Shown here: positions 17,109 through 26,002 of the stretch, one piece after another | Layout of the letters: the number at the start of each line of letters is the position of its first letter | Position numbering within the stretch: position 1 is the stretch's first letter | Assembly (NCBI RefSeq): GCF_033001325.1 | Contig: NZ_CP133111.1 | Coordinates: forward strand, 4,542,501-4,606,500 | DNA: 64,000 nucleotides | Direction: 5' to 3' | DNA from: Rhodopseudomonas sp. BAL398 | Lineage (GTDB): Bacteria > Pseudomonadota > Alphaproteobacteria > Rhizobiales > Xanthobacteraceae | The notes under the pieces: generated by a model | Told to the model about the DNA's origin: nothing | What the model saw: the letters and a program-made list of their open reading frames with translations, nothing else | The model's database searches: none | Program-made: the position numbers and the translations under genes

Positions 17109-18088
17109 GACGGGTCTCCTGTGAGGGGCTGGCTTGCGGGGGTGACGCGGTAGTCGCCGTCGGGGCCGAGACCCTCGATGCGGGCGAGTTCGGCGAGCCG
17201 GCGCGAGGCGCCGCGGCCGGAGAGCACGGCGACGAGATCGATCGTTTCGGCGATCAGCGCGCGCGGGACGGTGACGACGGCTTCCTGGATGAGCTGCTCC
17301 ATCCGACGCAGCGCGCCGATGGCGGTGCCGGCGTGGATCGTTCCGACGCCGCCGGGGTGGCCGGTGCCCCAGGCCTTCAACAGATCGAGCGCCTCGGCGC
17401 CGCGCACCTCTCCAATCGGGATGCGGTCGGGGCGCAGGCGAAGCGAAGAGCGAACCAGATCGGAGAGCGAGGCGACGCCGTCCTTGGTCCGCATCGCGAC
17501 CAGATTTGGCGCGGCGCATTGCAGCTCGCGCGTATCCTCGATCAGCACGACGCGGTCGGAGGTCTTCGAGACCTCGGCTAGCAGCGCGTTGGTAAGCGTG
17601 GTCTTGCCTGTCGACGTCCCGCCGGCGACCAGAATGTTGCGGCGGTCGGCGACGGCCTGGCGCAGCGTCTCGGCCTGACCGCCCGCCATGATCCCGGCGG
17701 CGACGTAATCGTCGAGCGTGAAGACGGCGACGGCGGGCTTGCGGATCGCGAAGGCCGGCGCGGACACCACGGGAGGCAACAGCCCCTCGAACCGCTCTCC
17801 CGTCTCGGGCAGCTCGGCCGAGACACGCGGGGCGCCGGGATGAACCTCCGCGCCGACATGATGGGCGACGAGGCGGATGATCCGCTCGCCGTCCGACGGC
17901 GACAGCAGCTCTCCCGTGTCGGAAAGTCCTTCGGAAAGCCGGTCGACCCAGAGCCGCCCATCGGGGTTGAGCATCACCTCGACGATCGCGGGGTCTTCCA
18001 GAAACCGGGCGATCGCCGGCCCGAGGGCCGTGCGCAGCATGCGCGCGCCGCGAAGGATCGCCTCCGATTTCTGGTGAGTGGCCGCCAC
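17105..18088 (-). CDS. trbB: TrbB, VirB11-like ATPase
   Basis: 327 residues. Walker [18 protein letters not shown] at about residue 155-171, then [21 protein letters not shown] (Asp and His boxes) and [24 protein letters not shown] near 250. These mark the PulE/VirB11 traffic ATPases, which form hexamers at the channel base. First gene of the trb operon; regulatory palindromes lie in the 170 bp upstream. Confidence 0.97.
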   Translation of the reverse strand: MAATHQKSEAILRGARMLRTALGPAIARFLEDPAIVEVMLNPDGRLWVDRLSEGLSDTGELLSPSDGERIIRLVAHHVGAEVHPGAPRVSAELPETGERFEGLLPPVVSAPAFAIRKPAVAVFTLDDYVAAGIMAGGQAETLRQAVADRRNILVAGGTSTGKTTLTNALLAEVSKTSDRVVLIEDTRELQCAAPNLVAMRTKDGVASLSDLVRSSLRLRPDRIPIGEVRGAEALDLLKAWGTGHPGGVGTIHAGTAIGALRRMEQLIQEAVVTVPRALIAETIDLVAVLSGRGASRRLAELARIEGLGPDGDYRVTPASQPLTGDPS

Positions 18089-18173
18089 GTCGTCCCCGTT
18101 CTCTTGCGGGACCGCGACATGCGGCCCTGGATCGGGGATGAGTAGAAGAGGCAGAAATCATGGCCTGACAACA

Positions 18174-18204
18174 ACCATAATGTGGTCGTCGTACTGTGGC
18201 GTAC
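18174..18204. promoter_or_regulatory. Palindromic sites upstream of trbB
   Basis: ACCA-N5-TGGT (18174-18186) and a pair of GTAC palindromes ten bases apart (18191-18194, 18201-18204; CGTACTGTGGCGTAC) lie in the 170-bp gap between the ribbon-helix-helix gene and trbB. A transfer-operon promoter should lie here. The neighbouring RHH protein is a natural candidate to bind; nothing in the sequence proves it. Confidence 0.35.
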
Positions 18205-18257
18205 AAATACAGGGAAACGGCGGAACGCCGGAATACTTGAAGTGGACGTGGCCGTGA

Positions 18258-18692
18258 TTAATCCGCGTCGTGCGCGGGCGTGATGTCCTCGGAAATCTCT
18301 TGCCGTAGCTTGGGCCCGTGAGCGAGTCGCCGGCCGAGCGCGGTGACGAACGCTTCGTAGCGCTCGCCGGCTTTGGCGCGCGCCGCTGCCTGGGCGGGCT
18401 CGGGGAGCGGCGGGTTCGTCGTCAGCCAGAATCGGATGAAGACGGCCAGCGTTTCGACGGCGATTCCAAGATCACGCTCCATACGCGCCATTCGCCGGTC
18501 GAGCTGGTCGAGCCGTTTCGTCGTAGCCGCCTCCTGCCGTTCGGCAGCGTCGGGCGACAGGAAGGAGGCGATGCCAGCTTCCGCGATCAGCGAGAGGGAT
18601 TGATCGCGCCGGGCGGCGTGCGCGGCGAGCGCCTTCATGACGTCGGGTTCGAGATACACCGATAGCCGCTGCTTTTTGGGAGGCTTTGCCAT
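18258..18692 (-). CDS. CopG-type ribbon-helix-helix protein
   Basis: 144 residues from the ATG at 18692, with GGAGG upstream. The N-terminal KKQRLSVYLEPDVMKALAAHAARRDQSLSLIAEAGI is a ribbon-helix-helix DNA-binding segment. About residues 60-100 form a probable coiled coil (RLDQLDRRMARMERDLGIAVETL) and the remainder is polar. It sits between traG and trbB, where similar elements carry a CopG-like gene; likely regulates the transfer operon or assists the relaxosome. Confidence 0.9.
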   Translation of the reverse strand: MAKPPKKQRLSVYLEPDVMKALAAHAARRDQSLSLIAEAGIASFLSPDAAERQEAATTKRLDQLDRRMARMERDLGIAVETLAVFIRFWLTTNPPLPEPAQAAARAKAGERYEAFVTALGRRLAHGPKLRQEISEDITPAHDAD

Positions 18693-18700
18693 GGTGCCTC

Positions 18701-20689
18701 CTAAAGCTCGATACCGTCGCCGGGATCGAGCGATGCTTGGCGTGCGACCTGGCGCATGGTCTGATTCATCCTCGAGAGACGTGCGGCGTCCTCGTCGGCG
18801 TCATCGCGAGGATCGATCTCAAATTCGTTTTCGATGGGCTGCCTTGGCTCGACGGGCTTTGCGCGGCTCAGTTCCGGCTGATGCCGGCGCTCGGAGTCGG
18901 TCGTATCCTCATCCTCCGATCCATGCTCGCCGTTGGTCGCGATCGACACGGTCGGCGCCGCTGGAAGCGGCAGCGCGCTCCAGTCATCGGGCCGTGCCGT
19001 TGTCGGTTTCACCAGGTTCGGCGGCGTTACGATGCGCTCCTGAAACCGGCGATCCTCATAGTACCGCGCTTTCTTCGCGCGGATCGGTGGCGTACCGGCA
19101 ACCATGACGATCTCGTCGGAAGGCGGAAGCTGCATGATCTCGCCAGGCGTCATCAGTTGCCGGGCTGTTTCCGAGCGCGAGACCATCATGTGGCCGAGCC
19201 AGGGCGACAGGCGGTGACCGGCATAGTTCTTCATCGCGCGCATCTCGGTCGCGGTGCCGAGCGCGTCCGAGACACGTTTGGCGGTCCGTTCGTCATTGGT
19301 CGCGAAGCTGACGCGCACATGGCAATTATCGAGGATCGAATTATTTGGCCCATAGGCCTTCTCGATCTGATTCAGCGACTGGGCGATGAGGAAGGCTTTG
19401 AGACCGTAACCGGCCATGAACGCCAGGGCGCTCTCGAAGAAGTCGAGGCGGCCGAGCGCCGGAAATTCGTCGAGCATCAGGAGAAGGCGATGGCGGTTGC
19501 CCTTCGCCTTCAGATCCTCCGTGAGCCGCCGGCCGATCTGATTGAGGATCAGCCGGATCAGCGGCTTGGTCCGGTTGATGTCCGACGGCGGCACCACGAG
19601 GTAGAGCGTGGTCGGATGCTTGCTGCCGACGATATCGACGATGCGCCAGTCGCAGCGGCGTGTGACCTCGGCGACGACAGGATCGCGATAGAGGCCGAGG
19701 AACGACATCGCGGTGGACAGCACGCCGGACCGCTCGTTGTCGGATTTGTTCAGCAGCTCGCGCGCGGCGCTGGCGATCACCGGATGCGGTCCGGCCTCGC
19801 CGAGATGCGCCGTCCTCATCATGGCGGCGAGCGTTGAATCGATCGGCCGCTTCGGGTCGGAGAGGAAGGCGGCAACGCCAGCCAAGGTCTTGTCGGCCTC
19901 GGCGTAGAGGACGTGCAGGATGGCGCCGACCAGCAATGCGTGGCTGGTTTTTTCCCAGTGGTTCCGTTTCTCCAGCGAGCCCTCCGGGTCGACCAGGATG
20001 TCGGCGATATTCTGGACGTCGCGGACCTCCCATTCGCCGCGGCGGACCTCGAGCAGAGGATTGTAGGCGGCGGACTTCGCGTTCGTCGGATCGAACAGCA
20101 GCACGCGACCATGACGCGCGCGGAAGCCGGCGGTGAGTTGCCAGTTCTCCCCTTTGATGTCGTGGACGATCGCCGAGCCAGGCCAGGTCAGCAGCGATGG
20201 CACGACCAGGCCGACGCCCTTGCCGGATCGGGTGGGCGCAAAGCACAGCACATGCTCGGGACCATCGTGGCGGAGATAGTCCCGATCGAACTTCCCCAGG
20301 ATGACGCCATCCGCGCCCAGCAGGCCAGCGGCGCTCACTTCGCGGGCGACGGCCCATCGGGCGGAGCCGAACGTCTCGGCGTTCTTGGCCTCACGCGCCC
20401 TCCAGACGGACATGCCGATCGCGACGGCGATGGAGATGAAGCCGCCGGACGCGGCGATATAGGCGCCCTCGATGAAGATCGGCGGGGCATAGGCATCGTA
20501 GAAATACCACCACCAGAAGAAGGCCGGTGGATAGTAGATTGGCCAGCCGGCCAGCTCGAACCAGGGGAGTCCGAGCTGTGGTTGGAAGCCGAGCCGATAG
20601 GCCGTCCACTGCGTCGCCGCCCAGGTTGTCATGACGATGATGAGGAAGACGGTGAGGATCTGGCCCCAGAGGATCTTGGTCGCCGACAT
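18701..20689 (-). CDS. traG: TraG, VirD4-like coupling protein
   Basis: 662 residues from the ATG at 20689 (MSATKILWGQILTVFLIIVMTTW). Two or three membrane segments lie in the first 120 residues. Walker A is APTRSGKGVGLVVPSLL at about 150, and Walker B LLLMLDEFPALGRLD at about 405, with FLIAQSLNQIEKAYG following. It recruits the relaxosome to the type IV channel. The last 80 residues are acidic and disordered-looking. It lies 25 bp downstream of the relaxase gene. Confidence 0.96.
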   Translation of the reverse strand: MSATKILWGQILTVFLIIVMTTWAATQWTAYRLGFQPQLGLPWFELAGWPIYYPPAFFWWWYFYDAYAPPIFIEGAYIAASGGFISIAVAIGMSVWRAREAKNAETFGSARWAVAREVSAAGLLGADGVILGKFDRDYLRHDGPEHVLCFAPTRSGKGVGLVVPSLLTWPGSAIVHDIKGENWQLTAGFRARHGRVLLFDPTNAKSAAYNPLLEVRRGEWEVRDVQNIADILVDPEGSLEKRNHWEKTSHALLVGAILHVLYAEADKTLAGVAAFLSDPKRPIDSTLAAMMRTAHLGEAGPHPVIASAARELLNKSDNERSGVLSTAMSFLGLYRDPVVAEVTRRCDWRIVDIVGSKHPTTLYLVVPPSDINRTKPLIRLILNQIGRRLTEDLKAKGNRHRLLLMLDEFPALGRLDFFESALAFMAGYGLKAFLIAQSLNQIEKAYGPNNSILDNCHVRVSFATNDERTAKRVSDALGTATEMRAMKNYAGHRLSPWLGHMMVSRSETARQLMTPGEIMQLPPSDEIVMVAGTPPIRAKKARYYEDRRFQERIVTPPNLVKPTTARPDDWSALPLPAAPTVSIATNGEHGSEDEDTTDSERRHQPELSRAKPVEPRQPIENEFEIDPRDDADEDAARLSRMNQTMRQVARQASLDPGDGIEL

Positions 20690-20714
20690 GGCGGGCACTC
20701 CTTGCTTGATTGGG

Positions 20715-22454
20715 CTACATGCCGAGGCCACGGTTGCGGCCGAAGCTCCAGTCGACGCCGCCTGCGCCGCGCGACACGCCGGAGACATGCTGGCCGATCT
20801 GGCGTTCGAGGGATGGCGACCAAGGCACGAGCTGGAAGCCGAGGCTGTCGTCGATCATGGCGAAGCGGCCCGAGGCGAGGGCGAAGCGCTGGCGGTAAGT
20901 GCCCGCCACATACTCGCCCGTTGCGGCCTTCGAAAATTGTCGGCCGGTCTCGGCCGCGAGCTTTTCGCCAAGGGCCTCGACCTCGCGCTGCCTCAGCGTG
21001 TCGATCAGCCCGGGGGAGAAGCTGACGCCGCGTGTCTGCCTCTCGGCAAGGCCCTGACCAACGAGATGTTCGGCCCGCCTGTCCATCGCCTGGCGCACCT
21101 CGGCGCCGAAGCCGCCGCCTCCGAGGGCAACGGGATCGCGGGCGATAGCCTGCCGGTCGAGCCAGGTTGCGCCGGTCGCATGGACTTGGGCGGAGATGTC
21201 GAGGTCGGAGCGGACGGCGAGCGCGACGCGGCGGCGGCCTTGCGCGTCGTCGAATTTGCGCAGCTCGACGATCGAGCCCGGCGCGCTGTCGCCGGCGGCG
21301 TCGAGGTCGGGCAGCTTGATGTGATGGGTGCGTCCGTCCGTGCCGTCGACCACGGCATAGGCCGTGCCCTTCAGCTCGTCATCGAGACCGCGATCGACCA
21401 ACCGCCCGATGACCGGGTCGTTGACGCTCTCGCCGGCGAGCACATAGCTGGCGGCGCCGCGCTCGATGCCGCGCTCGGTCAGGCCGCGATGGATGCGCTT
21501 GATGATGTCGCCACGCTCGCCCAGCTCGCGCAACGTCGCCTCGGCATGCTCGGTCACGACCCATTGGCCGGGGCCGACCTGATCGGCGAGGCCGAGCGTC
21601 TCCAGCTTCCGCAGGCGGCCGACCTTCATCGCGTGGAATTCGTCGGGCTGGCGGTCGGGGTGCGGGGCGAGATCGACGACGCCGGTGCGATAGCTGTCGC
21701 GGGCAAGTTGCCGGTCGAGATTAGTCCAGCGCTCGGCGTCGATCTGACGTTGGAGATTGCGGCGGATCTCGTGATCGGTGCGCGGCCCCAGCTCCTGCGT
21801 GACGAGGTCCTGCGCGCGGGCGCGCATGCCTTCCTTGATGTAGTCGCGCGAGATGACGAGGTCCTGGCCGTCATCGGTGCGCCCGCGCAGGATGATATGG
21901 ACGTGGGGATTGTCGGTATTCCAGTGATCGACCCCGACCCAATCGAGCTTTGTGCCGAGGTCGGTCTCCATCTGCCCCATCAGGTCGCGGGCGAAGGTCT
22001 TGAGGTCGGACATCTCGGTCGCGTCCTCGGGCGAGACGATGAAGCGGAAGTGGTGGCGATCGTCCTGGGTGCGCTCGGCGAAAGCCTTGGGGTCGGCGTC
22101 CTCAGTCTCCGGTCCGAACAGCCGGGCCTTCTCCCCATCCCGGGTGACGCCCTCGCGCCGGAGATAGCTGAGGTGCGCGGCGAGCGGCGCGGCCCGCGCT
22201 GAGTGCCGGACGACGCGGGTCTTGATCACCGTGTTGCGCGATCGGCTGGTGAGCAGACGATTGGCCTGCACCGTCGCGCGCTGGCCGCGGCCGAACCGCG
22301 AGCGGTTGCCCGAGCTGATCTTGCCGGAGCGCGAGACGCTGCCGCCGGCGCGCTGGGCGGCCGCCAGCGCCTGGGCGATGAAGGGCCGCGCCTGTTGTGC
22401 GCGGGTGGATCGGATGCGGCCCGGCCGGATGCGGAAATCGTCCTCGCCGCTCAT
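20715..22454 (-). CDS. VirD2-like relaxase (DUF3363 family)
   Basis: 579 residues from the ATG at 22454 (MSGEDDFRIRPGRIRSTRAQ). An Arg-rich start is followed by the relaxase domain: HLSYLRREGVTRDGE, then the metal-binding region VDHWNTDNPHVHIILRG at about residue 175-190, with the HxH pair, and SRDYIKEGMRARAQDL. The C-terminal half is the DUF3363 region (HAMKVGRLRKLETLGLAD, ending SFGRNRGLGM). It nicks the transfer origin and pilots the strand through TraG. The oriT should be near; I could not identify it. Confidence 0.94.
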   Translation of the reverse strand: MSGEDDFRIRPGRIRSTRAQQARPFIAQALAAAQRAGGSVSRSGKISSGNRSRFGRGQRATVQANRLLTSRSRNTVIKTRVVRHSARAAPLAAHLSYLRREGVTRDGEKARLFGPETEDADPKAFAERTQDDRHHFRFIVSPEDATEMSDLKTFARDLMGQMETDLGTKLDWVGVDHWNTDNPHVHIILRGRTDDGQDLVISRDYIKEGMRARAQDLVTQELGPRTDHEIRRNLQRQIDAERWTNLDRQLARDSYRTGVVDLAPHPDRQPDEFHAMKVGRLRKLETLGLADQVGPGQWVVTEHAEATLRELGERGDIIKRIHRGLTERGIERGAASYVLAGESVNDPVIGRLVDRGLDDELKGTAYAVVDGTDGRTHHIKLPDLDAAGDSAPGSIVELRKFDDAQGRRRVALAVRSDLDISAQVHATGATWLDRQAIARDPVALGGGGFGAEVRQAMDRRAEHLVGQGLAERQTRGVSFSPGLIDTLRQREVEALGEKLAAETGRQFSKAATGEYVAGTYRQRFALASGRFAMIDDSLGFQLVPWSPSLERQIGQHVSGVSRGAGGVDWSFGRNRGLGM

Positions 22455-22698
22455 CGCCGGGACCCCGCACATCGTGCAAACGCGCGGAAATCCTTGGCGA
22501 AATGGCGGATGCGCAGGCTGCGCCGATCAGGCGCACCTCGCGCAAATGCGCCATAAGTCTCTGAAAACACACGACCGCACCAAGCCGCACCTCGCGCGCT
22601 TTTATCTCGCCATCGTGCGGTTGTGTTGCCTGCTCCTCCTCCTCGGACCGCCATCCGTCCGCCAGAGCATGCCATTGCCCGATCAGGTGCGAACGCGG

Positions 22699-23460
22699 TC
22701 ATCGCGGGACACCGGAGGCATTGCGAGCGACGAACAGCCCATCGGTGCGTGGCGCAATCGCGCTTTGATCGCGCGCTGGGGCTGGTGTTATCGCGTCATC
22801 CGGCTCGCTTTCACGATGCACCGGAACGACACTCCCGCTGCCAGATGACTGCACGACGAAGAGCGGCGCACGGGTCCAGGCGAGCGGATCGGCGGTCGCC
22901 ACCATGACAGGGACGATGTTCTCACCGCCGCCGAGAACGGGCGCGAGCATGGCGACATAGGCGCGCGTTTCGGCGGGCAATGGACGGCCGGCGAGATACT
23001 CTTCGTAGCGCCCGGGACCAGCATTGTAGGCGGCGAGGAAGCCCGGCGAACCGTAGCGGTCGTGCATCTCGCGCAGATACGCCGCGCCCGCCAGAATGTT
23101 GTCGCGTGGATCGTATGGGTTCGAGCCGAGGCCGTGACGGGCGCGAAGGCTGGCCCAGGTATCGGGCATGATCTGCATCAGGCCCATCGCACCCTTCGGC
23201 GAGACGGCGCGCACATCACCCCGGCTTTCGACGCGCATGACCGCCCGAATCCACGCCTCGGGAATGCCGAACCGCTGCGCCGCTTCGGTTACGAAGACGG
23301 CATAGGGATCGACGCGTGACGAGCGTTCGGCGGGGGTCTCCTGCGCGTTCGCCGATGGGCAAAGCGGCGCGGCCAGAAGCAGGCCGGAAAGGAGAAGGAA
23401 GGCTGTGCGCCGGAGGGGGATGCTCCCTCCGACGACAGACGCGTGACAAATGAGAGACAT
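22699..23460 (-). CDS. Lytic transglycosylase (VirB1-like)
   Basis: 253 residues. A hydrophobic export signal lies at about 17-40 (AFLLLSGLLLAAPLCPSANA). The SLT domain has the catalytic Glu in MRVESRGDVRAVSPKGAMGLMQ, then ILAGAAYLREMHDRYGS and AAYNAGPGRYEEYL, all diagnostic. It opens the peptidoglycan for channel assembly. The C-terminal 80 residues are variable. About 244 bp between this gene and the relaxase gene hold no convincing ORF. Confidence 0.95.
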   Translation of the reverse strand: MSLICHASVVGGSIPLRRTAFLLLSGLLLAAPLCPSANAQETPAERSSRVDPYAVFVTEAAQRFGIPEAWIRAVMRVESRGDVRAVSPKGAMGLMQIMPDTWASLRARHGLGSNPYDPRDNILAGAAYLREMHDRYGSPGFLAAYNAGPGRYEEYLAGRPLPAETRAYVAMLAPVLGGGENIVPVMVATADPLAWTRAPLFVVQSSGSGSVVPVHRESEPDDAITPAPARDQSAIAPRTDGLFVARNASGVPR

Positions 23461-23463
23461 CGC

Positions 23464-23802
23464 TCAGTCCCGCTCCCCGCGCTTCGGCGGGCGATTCCAG
23501 CTCAGTCCCCAGGCGGACTTGTCGTCGACCGACTGGAAGAGATTGGCGCGGATCGGATGACCAAAGGTCGGATCGTCGATCTGCAGCGAAACGTAGTCGC
23601 CGGCCTTCTCGCCGGTGCGCTTCCATCCCGCGCCGATCTCCGGGCCGTCGTCGTCGGGGCCGAGATGGATGCGGAAGTCGGGCGCATTCTCGGCATCGGA
23701 ACTCTCTGCCGGCACGAGCACCAATTCGGCATCGATGGTGAGCGTGCGGACGCGACCCGCATAGCCGCTCTTGGTGCGCGTGAATTGACCGATCAGGGAC
23801 AT
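23464..23802 (-). CDS. DUF736 protein, copy 1
   Basis: 112 residues: MSLIGQFTRTKSGYAGRVRTLTIDAELVLVP, GPDDDGPEIGAGWKRTGEKAGDYVSLQIDDPTF and IRANLFQSVDDKSAWGLSWNRPP. These are the DUF736 landmarks. A second, diverged copy occurs at 29015-29344. DUF736 genes are constant members of alphaproteobacterial conjugative elements; the fold suggests a small beta-barrel, with no proven role. It is 3 bp from the transglycosylase gene. Confidence 0.92.
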   Translation of the reverse strand: MSLIGQFTRTKSGYAGRVRTLTIDAELVLVPAESSDAENAPDFRIHLGPDDDGPEIGAGWKRTGEKAGDYVSLQIDDPTFGHPIRANLFQSVDDKSAWGLSWNRPPKRGERD

Positions 23803-23847
23803 GAGTTTCTCCTTGGCTATGCGGTGGACAAGGTCGTGGGCGCGCCG

Positions 23848-24393
23848 TCACCGCGTCGGCGCGCGCCAGACGAAGCGGCCATCGCTGTCCTCGTCGGTGT
23901 AGAGAGGGGTGGCCCGACCGATGACGGAGCTGGTGGGAAGCGGGCCGAAATAGCGTCCGTCCAGACTGTCGCGGACCTGCCAGTTCATCAGGAAGAGTTC
24001 GCCGTCAGCGACGACGCGGCATCCCTGCCAGATGGGCAATGGTCGCCCGCGACGGTCGTGGTCGAGGGCATCTCCCATGGCGATGCCGTCGACGGTGATC
24101 GCGTTGCCGTTCCGGCAAATGCGCTGCCCAGGAAGCGCTGCGACGTGCTTCATGAGAGGCACGCCGCGCGGGAGATATCCGCCGTCCGAGAGGAAGGTCG
24201 CGAGCGGTTCTGGCGCGCGGACCGCAACCAGATCCGTGACATCGAGCCGTCCAGGCGCGTCTATCGCATACAGGCCGATCGGCGTGCTGGCGGAGGCATT
24301 CCAGATCAGCTTCGGCGCAAATGATACGATCGAGAGGATGCCCATCAGCATCACCGCCAGGTAGGTCGTCATGACATAGGCAAAGCGGCTCAT
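23848..24393 (-). CDS. traF: TraF, S26-family pilin-processing peptidase
   Basis: 181 residues. N-terminal membrane helix (about 8-28), then SASTPIGLYAID with the catalytic Ser, PLMKHVAALPGQRICRNG with the catalytic Lys, and WQVRDSLDGRYFGPLPTSSVIGRA near the end. This is the signal-peptidase-I-like TraF that in RP4 trims and cyclises the TrbC pilin. Start overlaps the DUF2840 stop (ATGA). Confidence 0.94.
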   Translation of the reverse strand: MSRFAYVMTTYLAVMLMGILSIVSFAPKLIWNASASTPIGLYAIDAPGRLDVTDLVAVRAPEPLATFLSDGGYLPRGVPLMKHVAALPGQRICRNGNAITVDGIAMGDALDHDRRGRPLPIWQGCRVVADGELFLMNWQVRDSLDGRYFGPLPTSSVIGRATPLYTDEDSDGRFVWRAPTR

Positions 24394-24908
24394 GGCATGA
24401 TCCTCCGGCGCAGGAGGAAGGCGCGATGCTGCTGCGCGTCGTAGGCGCGCGGTGCTTCACCGACGGTCAGGCGGTTGTGGACGTGTCGCCAGTGTTCCGG
24501 CGAAACGTCCATCGCGTCGATGCCCCGCGCCTCGATCGCGTCGATGAACTGGAGCACGCGCTCGACCTTCGGCCATCCATCCGCGCGCAACAGGATGTCG
24601 CCGCCGGCGCGCACGAACGGCAGCGTCTGGCAGGGCTCGCCGACACTTACGGCGCGCACTATGTCGAGGCGCGACAGCGCGGTGCCGAAATCATTCGAGG
24701 TCCAGCGAACGAAGGCGAAGACGCTGTCCGGCGCGAACGACACGACGCGTCGGCGGCGGTCGATGATCTGTTCCGCGACCTCGCGGCCGAACCTGATCCA
24801 GAATTCGATTTTCTTCTCGATCCATGTCAGTTCGACCTGGGTCAGGACATCGGCCGCGGGCGAAGACGGCAAGCCGCTGCGCAGCGACGTGTCGGCGACA
24901 CCGATCAT
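24390..24908 (-). CDS. DUF2840 protein
   Basis: 172 residues with TQVELTWIEKKIEFWIRFGREVAEQIIDRRRRVVSFAPDSVFAFVRW, the DUF2840 signature, followed by a C-terminal segment MDVSPEHWRHVHNRLTVGEAPRAYDAQQH. Constant neighbour of traF and parA in these elements; function unknown. Overlaps the small ParB-like gene and traF by 4 bp on each side, so it is part of the same operon. Confidence 0.9.
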   Translation of the reverse strand: MIGVADTSLRSGLPSSPAADVLTQVELTWIEKKIEFWIRFGREVAEQIIDRRRRVVSFAPDSVFAFVRWTSNDFGTALSRLDIVRAVSVGEPCQTLPFVRAGGDILLRADGWPKVERVLQFIDAIEARGIDAMDVSPEHWRHVHNRLTVGEAPRAYDAQQHRAFLLRRRIMP

Positions 24909-25159
24909 CGGGGCTCTCCTTCACTGGTTGGGAACTCGCGTTCGAACAGCGCGCGCAGCATGTCGGCGACGGTCTGTCCGCGCTGGAATGCGGCGATCTT
25001 GATCCGGCCGCGCATGTCGGCGGTGACGTCGATCGTCAGCCTGGCCGTGAAGTCGGCGGTAGCCTCCACGCGGGGCGACGGACGGTCTGGCGCCTTGATC
25101 CAGCTTTCCGGATCGGCCGGGCGGGCCGCGAAGCTGCGTTTCGAGGAGCGCTCGCTCAT
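24905..25159 (-). CDS. Small partition partner, ParB-like
   Basis: 84 residues from the ATG at 25159, which overlaps the parA stop (ATGA). The C-terminal half, FTARLTIDVTADMRGRIKIAAFQRGQTVADMLRALFEREF, is a ribbon-helix-helix-like segment as in small ParB/ParG type centromere-binding proteins. The N-terminal half is basic and flexible. Position directly after parA supports a role as its DNA-binding partner. Confidence 0.82.
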   Translation of the reverse strand: MSERSSKRSFAARPADPESWIKAPDRPSPRVEATADFTARLTIDVTADMRGRIKIAAFQRGQTVADMLRALFEREFPTSEGEPR

Positions 25160-25794
25160 GTCCCGATCCTCATGACTTCGGCTGCGAGCGCGGCGATCTC
25201 CCGCGCGGCGGGCGACGAGTCGTCCTGCTCGGCCGCGAGCCGCCCGGTCTGCACGACATCGGCGAATGCGATGCGCTGGCCGATGGTGGTCAGGAGCGGC
25301 GGCGGATCGTGCTCCGCGAGCGTCTCGGCGGTGTCGCGGGCGAGGATCGTGCGGGCCGCACAGCGGTTCAGCACGAACCGCGCCTTGAGATCCGGTCGAT
25401 AGATCCGCGCTTCGCTGAGCAGCGTCAGCATCTCGGCGGAAGCCCAACCGTCGAGCGGCGATGGCTGCACCGGGATCAGCACGAGGTCGGCAGCCAGCAG
25501 CGCAGAGCGCATCAGGCCAGCGACACGCGGCGGTCCGTCGATGACGACGTGATCGACGTCGCGCGCCAGCTCCGGCGCTTCACGGTGGAGCGTGTCGCGC
25601 GCCAGGCCGACGACACCGAAGAGCCGCTGCAATCCCTCCCGGTTGCGTTGCTGCGACCAGTCCAGCGCCGAGCCCTGGGGGTCGGCGTCGATCAATGTGA
25701 CGCGCTTGCCGCAGCGCGCCCATTCGCCGGCGAGATGCAGCGCCAGCGTCGTCTTCCCGACACCGCCCTTCTGGTTGAGGAACGCGACGATCAT
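25156..25794 (-). CDS. parA: ParA-family partition ATPase
   Basis: 212 residues. The deviant Walker A is FLNQKGGVGKTTLALHLAGEW at the N-terminus, with TLIDADPQGSALDWSQQR and VVIDGPPRVAGLMRSALLAADLVLIPVQPS following. It has no N-terminal HTH, like the short plasmid ParA (ParF/ type Ib) group. It should stabilise the element when it exists as a circle. First gene of the parA-parB-DUF2840-traF run; a 17-bp palindrome lies 62 bp upstream. Confidence 0.95.
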   Translation of the reverse strand: MIVAFLNQKGGVGKTTLALHLAGEWARCGKRVTLIDADPQGSALDWSQQRNREGLQRLFGVVGLARDTLHREAPELARDVDHVVIDGPPRVAGLMRSALLAADLVLIPVQPSPLDGWASAEMLTLLSEARIYRPDLKARFVLNRCAARTILARDTAETLAEHDPPPLLTTIGQRIAFADVVQTGRLAAEQDDSSPAAREIAALAAEVMRIGT

Positions 25795-25855
25795 GACGGT
25801 CTCCCGGCGATCAGGGACTCGTCCACAGCGGTCGAAAAACCGGGTTCCGTTAGAA

Positions 25856-25872
25856 AGATTCCGTAGGAATCT
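25856..25872. promoter_or_regulatory. Palindrome AGATTCC-GTA-GGAATCT upstream of parA
   Basis: Perfect 7-bp arms with a 3-nt spacer, in the 208-bp gap between repA and parA. Short partition operons are usually autorepressed by ParA or the small partner at such a site, so this is the best candidate for the par operator or centromere. Binding is inferred. Confidence 0.5.
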
Positions 25873-25930
25873 AGGTTAGATAAGTTACGGCGCTCGCAAG
25901 CTGCTGATTCAGCGTGATGAATCGGCGATT

Positions 25931-25997
25931 CCGGTCCCCGATAGCACGAGAGTCCGGTCCCCGATGGCACGATAGTGCCGGTCCCTGATAGCACGAG
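25931..25997. repeat. Three iteron-like direct repeats next to repA
   Basis: Three copies of CCGGTCCCCGATAGCACGA begin at 25931, 25954 and 25978 (spacing 23 and 24 bp), each with at most one substitution in the 19-bp core. The repA stop is at 26003. A TTATCCCCA, one mismatch from a DnaA box, lies at 26010-26018 in the end of repA. The set looks like origin iterons for RepA or an operator array for repA/parA. Confidence 0.65.
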
Positions 25998-26002
25998 ATG
26001 AT

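Noticed and set aside
22455-22698. Possible small gene between relaxase and transglycosylase
   Set aside because: The open frames there (both strands) have Arg/Ala-rich shadow composition and no start signal. An oriT could lie here, but no clear inverted repeat with a nick consensus was found.
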